The translations under genes were made by a program, and so were the position numbers. The notes beneath the pieces are model-generated. The model was given only the letters and a program-made list of their open reading frames with translations. It did not search any database and was not told the DNA's origin. From Cephalotus follicularis (Eukaryota > Streptophyta > Magnoliopsida > Oxalidales > Cephalotaceae), in contig BDDD01000170.1 in assembly GCA_001972305.1 (NCBI GenBank), positions 388,044 to 452,043 on the forward strand: a stretch of 64,000 nt of DNA. Direction: 5' to 3'. The stretch's first letter is position 1, and each line of letters opens with the position of its first letter. Positions 22,806 through 33,012 of this stretch are shown here, in pieces.

Positions 22806-23412
22806 GGTAGTTTTGATAATTGCTTCTTTTCACGATATGTGATGTTTGGGCTTATATGTCTAGGTCTTGATATCATCCGTGGTGGAGATTAGGACACTCC
22901 TAGCGTGCTTTTGTTTGGTATTCGTGTTTATTTAGATTTTTTGACCAGCTAAGGTACGAATTCTTCGTTCTTGGATATCTCCTTGATTAAATTGAAATAA
23001 AGTCAATTTTTACTGTTTGATGATTATGTACGGATACATCATTCTTTGAAATACTCCTATTGACTGTTAAAGTAAATCGGATTTATGCCTTTATGATTTT
23101 GCTCCAGATTTTAATTGAAATAAAATTTATAATTTAATTTTGATACGGACATTCTCATTTTGATAAAAATCTTATTGAAATGGATTTTAATATTGTCACA
23201 TCGGATATTTATTTTAATATGCATGTTTTCCGCTATCGAAATTATGTTATTTTTTTCAGACATGGCTTTCACTTTAGGAAGTATGTTAAACTTCAGTTAC
23301 GAATCGGATTATGATTTCAGATACGAAGGTATGTTTATGATATGGAAGTATGTTTTAAGTTGTTTTCAAATAAACAATGTTTTGGTATAATAACATACAG
23401 AGAAAAACCCTA

Positions 23413-23487
23413 CCTATGAGGTATCATAGGCATGTCCTTTGGCACGGAGGATATGACACCTATCGTGGCGGTGTGATCGGTCTACGA
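23413..23487 (+). other. Paired hairpin module (H1, H2) in E2 LTR
   Basis: H1: CCTATGA-GGTA-TCATAGG (23413-23430), perfect 7-bp arms. A linker with GGCACGGAGG and ATGACAC follows. H2: TCGTGG (23463-23468), 13-nt loop CGGTGTGATCGGT, CTACGA (23482-23487), a 6-bp stem with one G-U pair that forms only in plus-sense RNA. Both stems differ from their E3 counterparts by paired, compensating changes. Confidence 0.7.
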
Positions 23488-23491
23488 CGTC
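23487..23491 (+). repeat. Left target-site duplication of E3 (ACGTC)
   Basis: ACGTC directly before the E3 left LTR, repeated at 33714-33718 directly after the right LTR. This confirms integration into the E2 LTR. Confidence 0.95.
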
Positions 23492-24628
23492 GGTAATGCC
23501 CTGCCTATTTGTACGTAATTTTCTTACGGGTTTTAATTGTTTCGTTTATGTATTTGTCCGTTGTATGTTGGGTTTACGTTTTGGGCTTACTGATACCGGC
23601 CTAAATTCTTGGGTTTGTTAGTATGGGCTTTTGGACTTTGGTAAATTAGTTATATTAGTATTATTATTAATTCCCTAAATCAATTTTAAAAGCATTTTTA
23701 AAATACCACATTTTAAATTTAATATTTCCTTTTCTTTATTTTCCTTTTCTTTTATCTTTCCTTTTTATTTCCTCTCACATTCTCTCTCTGCCTCTCACGA
23801 CATCTCTCCCTCTCTCAACACTCTCTCCCGAATCTTCTTCTTCTTCATAATTGTTACACGGCAATAATCCCATCCTTCCATAACAATATGATTGTGTCCC
23901 ATTATTTCCTTATTCCTTCCCCAATCTCCTCTTCTTTTCTGTTTTGGATTAGTCTGCTATATATATGGGTGTCAAGCCTTCGTTTTGTCACATCTCCTTG
24001 CTGCCGAATCTGCCATTGGAAGAGTCACTGTGTTCCTTGTGTTTTGCTTCATTAATCAGGTTAGTCTTCATGGTTTCTATGTAAGAATCGTTTTTGCAAA
24101 GTTAGCATTATTGGCAGGCTTGAATTTTTATGTCCTTCTCTCGTTTTTCCTTTGTGATCAGCCACTGTGTCATTCAATTGGTATTCCTACAACCGTTCTT
24201 GACATCCAACCGGTTGGTTTTCTATATGGTTATACCCTAGTGATTTGTTTTTGGATCATTGTCATGTTTAAGTTGTCATTGAAGGAGTAGTTTTGGTTTC
24301 CATTCTTCTTTGGTTTCTGTCAAGTGGACAAGTGTTTAGAGATTACTGTAGACGTCTAGGATGTGTAAATAATCTGTTGTTAATGCATATGATCATTATA
24401 ATTGGACAGAATTAAGATTTTGAATTGGCATGCCATGGTTTAAAATCCTTACCACATGGGAATAATTTTCTGTCAAAGGGATTCTGTCAAATTCAGTGAT
24501 ATAATGTGGTTGTACATGTCACATAAAGTTGTTCTTAATGTTGGTAAACGCCTGGTATTGAAGGAGTTGAGTTTGGGTAGCAAAATTGCATCAAATCTGC
24601 CATATTTCTGGTTTCTGTCGAGCAAGGC

Positions 24629-24844
24629 AGTCGGCTGCCCTGTGAATGCAGTCGACTGGTTGTCCTGTTTATTCGGCTGGATACCCTGTTTCAGTCGACT
24701 GTCTACAAATCCAGGTTGTGTAGTCGGCTCGATACCCTGTTTCAGTCGACTGTCTGCAAATCCAGGTTGTGTCGTCGACTGGTTCTGTTATGCAGTTGAC
24801 TGCCACCCATTGTTAGTCGACTGGGTCCTCCAAACAGTCGACTG
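24629..24844 (+). repeat. CAGTCGACTG palindrome cluster in E3 left LTR
   Basis: About nine copies of the 10-bp palindrome CAGTCGACTG or one- to two-base variants, with perfect copies at 24649-24658, 24692-24701, 24743-24752 and 24835-24844. Part of the cluster is a 51-bp near-tandem duplication (about 24680-24730 and 24731-24780), but the outer copies sit in unrelated sequence, so the palindrome itself is the conserved unit. Confidence 0.85.
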
Positions 24845-25033
24845 GTTTGTCCTGTTAATTTCTGTTTTCGTCCGCTTATTTTTCCGATGATCCGGGTTTA
24901 ATTATGAACATCTTTGTGATTCTATTTTATGTTCAAAATGGATTTTAGACCCTTATATGAATGTTTTTGTATTGAATAGATTTGTGTACTACGTGGGACA
25001 TTTAAATTATTCGTAAGCTTAGTTGTGATCGCA

Positions 25034-25042
25034 CAAGGTACG
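25034..25042 (+). promoter_or_regulatory. Candidate leader splice donor, CAAG|GTACG
   Basis: Fits the AG|GTA core of plant donors and lies in a conserved context (GTACGGATTCTTCGTTC). Equivalent AG|GTA sites with partly conserved surroundings occur in E2 (cut after 22953), the solo LTRs (after 55817 plus; 46204 and 49990 minus), the last LTR (after 63606) and, more weakly, E1 (after 66 and 7054). Splicing is inferred, not shown. Confidence 0.4.
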
Positions 25043-25420
25043 GATTCTTCGTTCCTTGGTTCATTCTTATTGTTTTGAATTCTGTTGAGATTTAAATACA
25101 GATTCTGGTTTTGATGTTACTCGGTTTTTGAGCATGCTTACTTTGGTTTATGAACTCCGTATGTTTAGGTTTTTGAAAATAAAGTCCTTTGATATTTTGT
25201 GAAGTAAATATCCTGACTTTCCGAAATCAGTTATAATGTATTTAAGAAATGATATGTAATCATCTAATTATTGTGAAATTAGATTAGTGGATTTTACTAA
25301 ATATGAAAGTATGTGAAACTTCGTTTGAATACGAATTTTGGTAATGGTTTGGGAAACGTTTTTAATGATTTAGTGAAATCATATTTTTGAAAATGATGAA
25401 ATACTGAGCTATTATATCCA

Positions 25421-25499
25421 CCTATGGGGGTACCATAGGCATGCTGTGGGCCTGGCACGGGGGCATGACACTTTCCGTAACGGTGTGATTCGTTTACGG
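25421..25499 (+). other. Paired hairpin module (H1, H2) in E3 left LTR
   Basis: H1: CCTATGG-GGGTA-CCATAGG (25421-25439). H2: CCGTAA (25475-25480), 13-nt loop CGGTGTGATTCGT, TTACGG (25494-25499). Arms are perfect. Compared with E2's LTR, the closing pair of H1 changes from A-U to G-C, and in H2 two pairs change on both sides (U-A to C-G, G-C to A-U) while G-U becomes A-U. Confidence 0.75.
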
Positions 25500-25861
25500 C
25501 GTCTCTCAGGGATATCCGTAGATCGGATTTGGGATAGAGGCGTATAGATCGATCTTAGTTATATGTTATTGGGATATGTTTGGGATATAGGGATTGTATG
25601 TGTAGTGCCGTATACTGTAATTCCATTGGCAATGTGGGTGTCGCGAAACTCCTTGCTACTATATGATATGTTTTGGTTTTGGTGCTCAGTTTATTGATCC
25701 TATGTTTTGGAAAGGTATATTTTATGGTTATATGTTTTGCCATGGGCATTTATAAAACATGTTGAAATTATTTTATTGCTTAAGATTTTAGTTTTTAATG
25801 TACTTTTAGAAATCTTCCTGCTTTAAAAATATTGTTTACTGTTTTATGTTCTATATCCGTA

Positions 25862-25903
25862 CTGAGGTTTGCTCAGCCGCGTTTTTGTTTCCATGCGGCA
25901 GGT
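25862..25903 (+). other. H3/H4 block with acceptor-like GCAG|GT, E3 left LTR
   Basis: H3: CTGAG-GTTTG-CTCAG (25862-25876). H4: CCGC (25877-25880) with GCGG (25895-25898) around a T-rich loop. The block ends CATGCGGCAG|GTTACC at 25901/25902, which looks like a plant splice acceptor after a T-rich tract. It is strongly conserved in E2 (34101-34142), the plus-strand solo LTR (about 56711-56754) and the first minus-strand solo LTR (44868-44910). Confidence 0.55.
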
Positions 25904-26205
25904 TACCAGGAGCAAAGGGGCAATGTGTGATGAGAGTGACTCCCATCCTTATCCGAGGATTGTCTAGTAGCTGATCCTTTATGTTATGTGGTCGTAGTGG
26001 AACCAGTTACTTAAACATTATGTTATTTCAGTTTATGACATTTGGATTATGTTTAAGTTTCCGATATTATCAGTTTTATATGTTATGCATATGTTTTAAA
26101 CCACCACGATTTTAATAAAGATGAACTATTTAATATGATTTGATCTGTTTAGTTTTGGTATTATGCACTATGGCGACTCCCACGTCTCGGGGGTGTTACA
26201 GTTTA

Positions 26206-26217
26206 TGGTATCAGAGA
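26206..26217 (+). other. E3 primer binding site (initiator tRNA-Met)
   Basis: TGGTATCAGAGA five bases after the left LTR, identical to E1's site. Confidence 0.92.
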
Positions 26218-26374
26218 ATAGGTTTTGTTTCCTTAGGAGACCTGACTAGGTTTGACCTGTGAGCTTGGGTAGACTTGGGTTAGGATTGTTCTGTTATGAT
26301 TCGGTCTTTCTGATATGTTTTCTGTTTTGATTTTGTGTTTCGGTTTGATATCATGTGTTCGGTTTCTTTCGTAG

Positions 26375-27500
26375 ATGGTATGCACAAGAAACGTTCCTCA
26401 GAGAACTGCACCAGCTGGAGCTCGAAACGAAGCTAGAAACGAGCCTTCTGTGGAAGAATTGGTTCGACAGGCAGTTGCTCAGGAAGTGAGTCAAGTTATG
26501 CGACAGCAACAGAACCGGGAACAAGTTGTTGAAGAGAATGCTCCGGCAAAGGTTAAAGCGGGTGTAGAAGCTGGAAACAGGCATGGTACACCTACTCATG
26601 TTTGGCTTGAGCGGTTTCAGAAACAGAGGCCGCAGTCTTTTAGTTCGGCTGTGACACCAGTGGAAGCTGAACACTGGATAGCACATATGGAGAAGATCTT
26701 CAATGTTCTGAGATGTGATGATCAGCAGAAAGTAAGGTTGGCGACTTACAAATTGGAAGGGGATGCCCAGAAATGGTGGAATACTCTGAATTCGGCCAAG
26801 GGTGATGGTTATGCTGATGCTCTGTCATGGTTTGAGTTTCGGGATGTCTTCTATCAGCAGTATTTCCCCACTGCTGATAAGGAGGCCTACGCTAGAGAGT
26901 TCGTAAAGACCATGCAGAAAGATGGAGAGATAGTTTCGGAGTTCTTGGCCCGTTTCACTAGATTGGCTGGGTTTGCTGGATCCGCGGCTGGGTCAGCATC
27001 CGAGCAAGATGAAAAATTCAAGTGGAAGCTGCATTACCAGTTTCGGGGAAAGCTGATTAACTCTAGGTTTTCGGATGTAGCTGAGGTTGCCAATGCCGCG
27101 AAGAATATTGAATTAGAGAGATTGGATTTTCAGGCAGCACGTCTGGAAGGAGATAAGAAGCGGAATAGGAGTGAACAAGGTTCTGGAGAGCAGAACAAGG
27201 GTCAAGGCAGTTCATGGAACAGGGGCAGAGGAGGTAAGCAGCATAAGAAAGATCACAAGCAGAATAGAGATGGTAATCAACAGCGTCAGCAAGGAAATGA
27301 CCAGAAATATGCACAAGGAGCTGATGGGGGTAACCCCGATGTTCAGATTGCTAAGTGTGACGCTTGTGGTAGGTATCATCCAGTCGGTACCTATTATAAA
27401 GTCAGTGGGGCTTGTTTCGTATGTGGGCAGATGGGACACTTCGCGAAGGATTGTCAGGATCCTCGTGCTAAGGAAAGGAAGGGTAATGGTGCAAATGCTG
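26375..27500 (+). pseudogene. gag: E3 gag (capsid/nucleocapsid)
   Basis: Reads from ATG at 26375 for about 375 residues. An N-terminal Gln/Glu-rich segment is followed by the retrotransposon gag domain (about residues 85-230, with WIAHMEKIFNVLRCDD and AQKWWNTL), a Gly/Gln/Lys-rich linker, a partly altered first knuckle, and one clear CCHC knuckle CFVCGQMGHFAKDC at 27413-27454. This is the usual size and layout of Tekay/Del Gag. In this clade gag and pol normally form a single frame; here the continuity is broken. Confidence 0.88.
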
Positions 27501-27599
27501 GGTAGCGCAATGTTGGAGGCCGAGTCTTCGCAATTACGGCTCATCAGGCAACTAATGCTCCAGGTACGGTTTCGGGTTTTATTTCTGTTGGTAACCGTA

Positions 27600-27860
27600 G
27601 AGCTTATGTGTTATATGATACTGGATCGACACACTCGGTTGTGGCGAGATCTTTTGTTTGGCATCTTGGTATGCCTTCACAGTTGTTTGATCTTGCTCTG
27701 GTTCTTTCTACCCCTATGGGGACATATGTTGTGATATCTGAGTGTTTTTGTGATTGCCCTACTGTTTTTGATGATCGGATTCGTGATGCGAATCTTTTTC
27801 CTATGGACATGTATGATTTCGATGTGATTTTGGGGATGGATTGGTTGGAGCGCCATCGGG
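27600..27860 (+). pseudogene. E3 protease
   Basis: Aspartic protease with catalytic DTGS at 27617-27628 ([14 protein letters not shown]) and [13 protein letters not shown] near 27827-27865. It would release the mature Gag and Pol proteins. Confidence 0.9.
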
Positions 27861-28109
27861 CTACGATTGATTGTCATGCTCGGAGGATTCTGTTCGGAGA
27901 TGTGGATCGACCTGATTTTATTTATCAAGGTTCACGGACTATGAAAGATGTTAAGATCATATCTGTTATAAAAGCTCAGAAGTTAGTAGCTAAGGGCGCC
28001 GAAGTGTTTCTGGCTGTTGTGAAGGATGTCTCAAGGGCCGAGCCTCGCCTTGAAGACTATCCTGTGGTTAGAGAGTTTTCCGATGTGTTTTCGGAGGATT
28101 TACCGGGTT

Positions 28110-28780
28110 TTCCACCGCAACGGGAAGTGGAGTTTACCATCGAACTCATTCCTGGGGCGGCACCTATATCTAAAGCACCTTATAGGATGGCACCGCTTGA
28201 GTGGCAAGAGCTGAAGGAGCAGTTGCAAGAGTTGTTAGATCGGGGTTTTATCCAGCCAAGTGTTTCGCCGTGGGGAGCTCCGGTTTTGTTTGTTAAGAAG
28301 AAGGACGGATCTATGAGACTGTGTATTGACTATAGAGAACTGAATCGAATCATTGTTCGTAATAAATACCCTTTGCCTAGGATTGATGACCTGTTTAATC
28401 AACTCCAAGGTGCACGGTATTTTTCTAAGATCGATTTGAGGTCTGGATATCATCAGTTACGAATAAAGGATGAGGATGTGCCTAAGACCGCTTTCCGCAC
28501 ACGGTATGGGCATTATGAATTTCTAGTGATGCCGTTTGGGCTTACGAATGCACCGGCAGTTTTCATGGACCTAATGAATCAGGTTTTTCATGAATTTATG
28601 GATCGCTTTGTGATTGTGTTTATTGATGATATTCTTGTGTATTCGAAATCGAAGGAAGAACATGAAGAGCAACTTCGTATAGTGCTTGGTATTCTGAGGA
28701 AGAATCAACTATACGCAAAGTTTTCGAAATGTGAGTTCTGGTTGGAACAGGTGGCATTTTTAGGCCATGCGGTTACTGCG
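28110..28780 (+). pseudogene. pol: E3 reverse transcriptase
   Basis: Ty3/gypsy [22 protein letters not shown] marks the start; [20 protein letters not shown] is near 28287-28345, [13 protein letters not shown] near 28421-28460, [15 protein letters not shown] near 28520-28565 and catalytic FIDD at 28619-28630. The thumb region with [13 protein letters not shown] follows. All catalytic Asp residues are visible. Confidence 0.95.
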
Positions 28781-29039
28781 GAAGGGATTTCTGTAGATCC
28801 TGCTAAGGTTGAATCTTTTACTAAATGGCCGAGACCTACTACAGTATTGGAAGTTAGGAGCTTTTTGGGTCTGGCTGGTTACTATAGGCGGTTCGTGGAA
28901 GGCTTCTCCTCTATAGCCTTGCCACTGACTCAGCTTATGAGGAAAGGAGCGAAATTTCTGTGGAATGATGAACGGGAAGCAAGTTTCGTGAAGCTGAAGA
29001 ACGGGCTTGTGTCCGCACCGATTCTTCGATTACCGTCTG

Positions 29040-29400
29040 GGTCGGGAGGATACCAGATTTATAGTGATGCTTCTAAAAAGGGTTTGGGTTGTGTTCTAAT
29101 GCAGCATGTTCATGTGATAGCATACGCTTCGAGACAGTTGAAGCCTTATGAATTGAATTACCCTACACACGATCTCGAATTGGCGGCAGTTGTGTTTCCG
29201 TTGAAAATTTGGAGGCACTACTTGTATGGAGAAACTTGTGACATCTTTACCGATCATAAGAGTCTCAAGTATATCTTCACGCAAAAGGAGTTGAATATGC
29301 GTCAGAGACGTTGGTTGGAGCTTTTGAAAGATTACGATCTGAATATTCAGTACCACCCTGGTAAAGCAAATGCGGTAGCTGATGCTCTGAGTAGGAAGAG
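29040..29400 (+). pseudogene. E3 RNase H
   Basis: [15 protein letters not shown] near 29058-29102, the DLELAAVVF segment, [17 protein letters not shown] near 29246-29300, and the end motif ADALSRK near 29378-29399. Confidence 0.93.
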
Positions 29401-29689
29401 TTCTGGAAGTGTGGCGGCTCTGGTTACTCAGTCACAATTGATAGCAGACATGGAACGATTGGATTTGAATCTGTTTGTTCGGGGTTCGGATGGATATATG
29501 GCGGGCATGAGTATGGAACCTACCCTTATATCTCGAATTAGGGCAGCTCAAAATGATGACGGTGAACTTTGGGCCTTGGTTCAGAATGTTGAAGAGGGTA
29601 AACAGTCAGAGTTCCGTGTGGATGAGCATGGAGTGATCTGGTTGGGTAGTCGGTTGTGTGTTCCGACAGATGCTTCTATCAGAAATGCT

Positions 29690-30650
29690 GTTTTATCTGA
29701 AGCGCATAGCTCTTCGTTCTCTATTCATCCAGGTTCTACAAAAATGTATAGGGACTTAAAGGAGAATTTCTGGTGGAGCGGAATGAAGAGGGATGTAGCA
29801 GAATTTGTCGGGAGGTGTTTGGTCTGTCAACAGGTTAAGATCGAACACCAGCGTGCTAGTGGTTTGTTACAACACTTGGAAGTTCCGGTATGGAAATGGG
29901 AGAATATTGCAATGGATTTTGTTACAGGCTTGCCGAGAACTTATAGAAGAAACGATGCTATTTGGGTTGTTGTGGATCGGTTGACCAAATCAGCTCATTT
30001 CTTGGCAATCCGAGAAGACTTTTCTGTGGATCGCTTGGCAGAGATTTTCTAGCGGGAGATCGTGAGACTTCATGGGACTCCTGTATCTATTGTTTCGGAT
30101 AGGGATCCTCGTCTCACTTCACGGTTTTGGAAGGGATTTCAGAAGGCATGGGGTACTAGACTAAATTTCAGTACAGCTTTCCATCCATAGACAGATGGAC
30201 AAACAGAGAGGACCATTCAAACTTTGGAAGACATGTTGAGGTCTTGTGCTTTGGACTGGACTAGGAGCTAGGACGAGTATTTGAGTCTAGTGGAGTTCGC
30301 CTACAATAACAGTTGGCATGCTAGTATTCATATGGATCCGTTTGAAGCTCTCTATGGGAGGAAATGTAGGGCTCCGACATGTTGGGATGAGGTCGGGGGA
30401 GGAGTTATCGAGGGACCAGAGCTAGTACGAATTACTACTGAGAAAGTGGCAATCGCAAGGGAGAGATTGAAGACAGCTCAATCTCGACAGAAGAGTTATG
30501 CGGATAAACATCGAAGAGATTTAGAGTTCAAAGTGGGTGAACATGTGTTCTTAAAAGTTTCACCTTGGAAAGGCGTCCGACGGTTTGGACTGAAGGGAAA
30601 GTTGAGTCCTCGGTTTATAGGACCCTTTGAGATTCTGGAGAAGGTTGGCA
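29690..30650 (+). pseudogene. E3 integrase, broken
   Basis: An N-terminal HHCC zinc-binding domain has the His pair near 29700-29730 and CLVCQQVK near 29815-29840. In the DDE core, [17 protein letters not shown] carries Asp 1 (near 29965) and SDRDPR Asp 2 (near 30096), and the Glu region is near 30195-30220. A GPFEILEKVGTVAYRL module lies near 30619-30670. Fossil; broken. Confidence 0.9.
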
Positions 30651-30789
30651 CAGTTGCATATCGGTTAGCTTTGCCTCCACAGTTATCTCATGTTCATGAT
30701 GTGTTCCATGTGTCCTTGTTGAGGGATTATCAGTATCATCCCCTACACGTGGTCCACTATCCTTTGGACAGCATTCGTGAGGATTTGTC

Positions 30790-30952
30790 TTATGATGAAG
30801 AGGCGGAAGCTATTCTGGATCGACAGGAGCGGATTACAAGTAGAAAGACAGTTCCGTTTGTGAAGGTGTTATGGAGGAACCATCCCGAAAGTGAGGCTAC
30901 TTGGGAGATGGAGGAGCACATTCGGGAAAGATACCCTCGTTTGTTCGATTAA
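30790..30952 (+). pseudogene. E3 C-terminal chromodomain
   Basis: [15 protein letters not shown], then [20 protein letters not shown] and EEHIRERYPRLFD closing the frame. It is a chromoviral chromodomain of the variant type lacking some classical aromatic cage residues, as is usual in Tekay/Del. It is expected to tether integrase to heterochromatin. Confidence 0.88.
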
Positions 30953-30993
30953 GGTATGTGTATGTTTAGATTTCGGGACGAAATCTTCTTTTT

Positions 30994-31005
30994 AGGGGGG
31001 GTGGA
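30994..31005 (+). other. E3 polypurine tract
   Basis: AGGGGGGGTGGA directly before the right LTR start TGTAATACCC at 31006, with the GACGAAAT word upstream. Confidence 0.9.
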
Positions 31006-32140
31006 TGTAATACCCTGCCTATCTGTACGTAATTTTCTTACGGGTTTTAATTGTTTCGTTTATGTATTTGTCCGTTGTATGTTGGGTTTACGTTTTGGGC
31101 TGACTGATACCGGCCTAAATTCTTGGGTTTGTTAGTATGGGCTTTTGGACTTTGGTAAATTAGTTATATTAGTATTATTATTAATTCCCTAAATCAATTT
31201 TAAAAGCATTTTTAAAATACCACATTTTAAATTTAATATTTCCTTTTCTTTATTTTCCTTTTCTTTTATCTTTCCTTTTTATTTCCTCTCACATTCTCTC
31301 TCTCCCTCTCACGACATCTCTCCCTCTCTCAACACTCTCTCCCGAATCTTCTTCTTCTTCATAATTGTTACACGGCAATAATCCCATCCTTCCATAACAA
31401 TATGATTGTGTCCCATTATTTCCTTATTCCTTCCCCAAACTCCTCTTCTTTTCTGTTTTGGATTAGTATGCTATATATATGGGTATCAAGCCTTCGTTTT
31501 GACACATCTCCTTGCTGCCGAATCTGCCATTGGAAGAGTCACTATGTTCCTTGTGTTTTGCTTCATTAATCAGGTTAGTCTTCATGGTTTCTATGTAAGA
31601 TTCGTTTTTGCAAAGTTAGCATTATTGGCAGGCTTGAATTTTTATGTCCTTCTCTCGTTTTTCCTTTGTGATCAGCCACTGTGTCATTCAATTGGTATTC
31701 CTACAACCGTTCTTGACATCCAACAGGTTGGTTTTCTATATGGTTATACCCTAGTGATTTGTTTTTGGATCATTGTCATGTTTAAGTTGTCATTGAAGGA
31801 GTAGTTTTGGTTTCCATTCTTCTTTGGTTTCTGTCAAATGGACAAGTGTTTAGAGATAACTGTAGACGTCTAGGATGTGTAAATAATCTGTTGTTAATGC
31901 ATATGATCATTATAATTGGACAGAATTAAAATTTTGAATTGGCATGCCATGGTTTAAAATCCTTACCACATGGGAATAATTTTCTGTCAAAGGGATTCTG
32001 TCAAATTCAGTGATATAATGTGGTTTTACATGTCACATAAAGTTGTTCTTAATGTTGGTAAACGCCTGGTATTGAAGGAGTTGAGTTTGGGTAGCAAAAT
32101 TGCATCAAACTGCCATATTTCTGGTTTCTGTCGAGCAAGG

Positions 32141-32357
32141 CAGTCAGCTGCCCTGTGAATGCAGTCGACTGGTTGTCCTGTTTAGTCGGATGGATACCCT
32201 GTTTCAGTCGACTGTCTACAAATCCAGGTTGTGTAGCCGGTTGGATACCCTGTTTCAGTCGACTGTCTGCAAATCCAGGTTGTGTAGTCGACTGGTTCTG
32301 TTATGCAGTGGACTACCACCCATTGTTAGTCGACTGGATCCTCCAAACAGTCGACTA
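32141..32357 (+). repeat. CAGTCGACTG palindrome cluster in E3 right LTR
   Basis: Right-LTR copy of 24629-24844 with the same order of modules and about a dozen base differences, several falling inside palindromes. Confidence 0.83.
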
Positions 32358-32933
32358 GTTTGTCCTGTTAATTTCTGTTTTCGTCCGTTTATTTTTTCGA
32401 TGATCCGGGTTTAATTATGAACATCTTTGTGATGCTGTTTTATGTTCAAAAAGGATTTTAGACCCTTATATGAATGTTTTTGTATTGAATAGATTTGTGT
32501 ACTACGTGGGACCTTTAAATTATTCGTAAGCTTATTTGTGATCGCACAAGGTACGAATTCTTCGTTCCTTGGTACATTCTTATTGTTTTGAATTCCGTTG
32601 AGATTTAAATACAGATTCTGGTTTTGATGTTACTCGGTTTATGAGTATGCTTACTTTGGTTTATGAACTCCGTATGTTTAGGTTTTTGAAAATAAAATCC
32701 TTTGATATTTTGTGAAGTAAATATCCTGACTTTCCGAAATCAGTTATAATGTATTTACGAAATGATATGTAATCATCTAATTATTGTGAAATTAGATGAG
32801 TGGATTTTACTAAATATGAAAGTATGTGAAACTTTGTTTGAATACGAATTTTGGTAATGGTTTGGGAAACGTTTTTAATGATTTAATGAAATCATATTTT
32901 TGAAAATGATGAAATACTGAGCTATTATATCCA

Positions 32934-33012
32934 CCTATGGGGGTACCATAGGCATGCTGTGGGCCTGGCACGGGGGCATGACACTTTCCGTAACGGTGTG
33001 ATTCGTTTACAG
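32934..33012 (+). other. Paired hairpin module (H1, H2) in E3 right LTR
   Basis: H1 CCTATGG-GGGTA-CCATAGG (32934-32952) is intact. H2 (32988-33012) has the same 13-nt loop, but one base of its 3' arm differs from the left LTR. Confidence 0.7.

Larger units (their letters stand above)
21638..23491 (+). repeat. E2 3' LTR, first part (interrupted by E3)
   Basis: Starts TGTAATATCCCG and continues at 33719-34466 after E3, for a total of about 2.6 kb. The start resembles that of the solo LTR at 54611 more than it resembles E3's LTR. It contains GTCGACGCTTT palindromes, a splice-donor-like TAAG|GTACG at 22951-22958 and the paired hairpins at 23413-23487. The last five bases, ACGTC, are the target duplicated by E3. 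Confidence 0.92.
23492..26200 (+). repeat. E3 left LTR (2709 bp)
   Basis: Runs from GGTAATGCCC (TGTAATACCC in the right copy) to GGGTGTTACA. Regions in order: an AT-rich start; a pyrimidine tract (about 23756-23856); the palindrome cluster (24629-24844); a donor-like CAAG|GTACG at 25034-25042; the H1/H2 hairpins (25421-25499); the H3/H4 block ending in an acceptor-like GCAG|GT (25862-25903). Confidence 0.95.
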
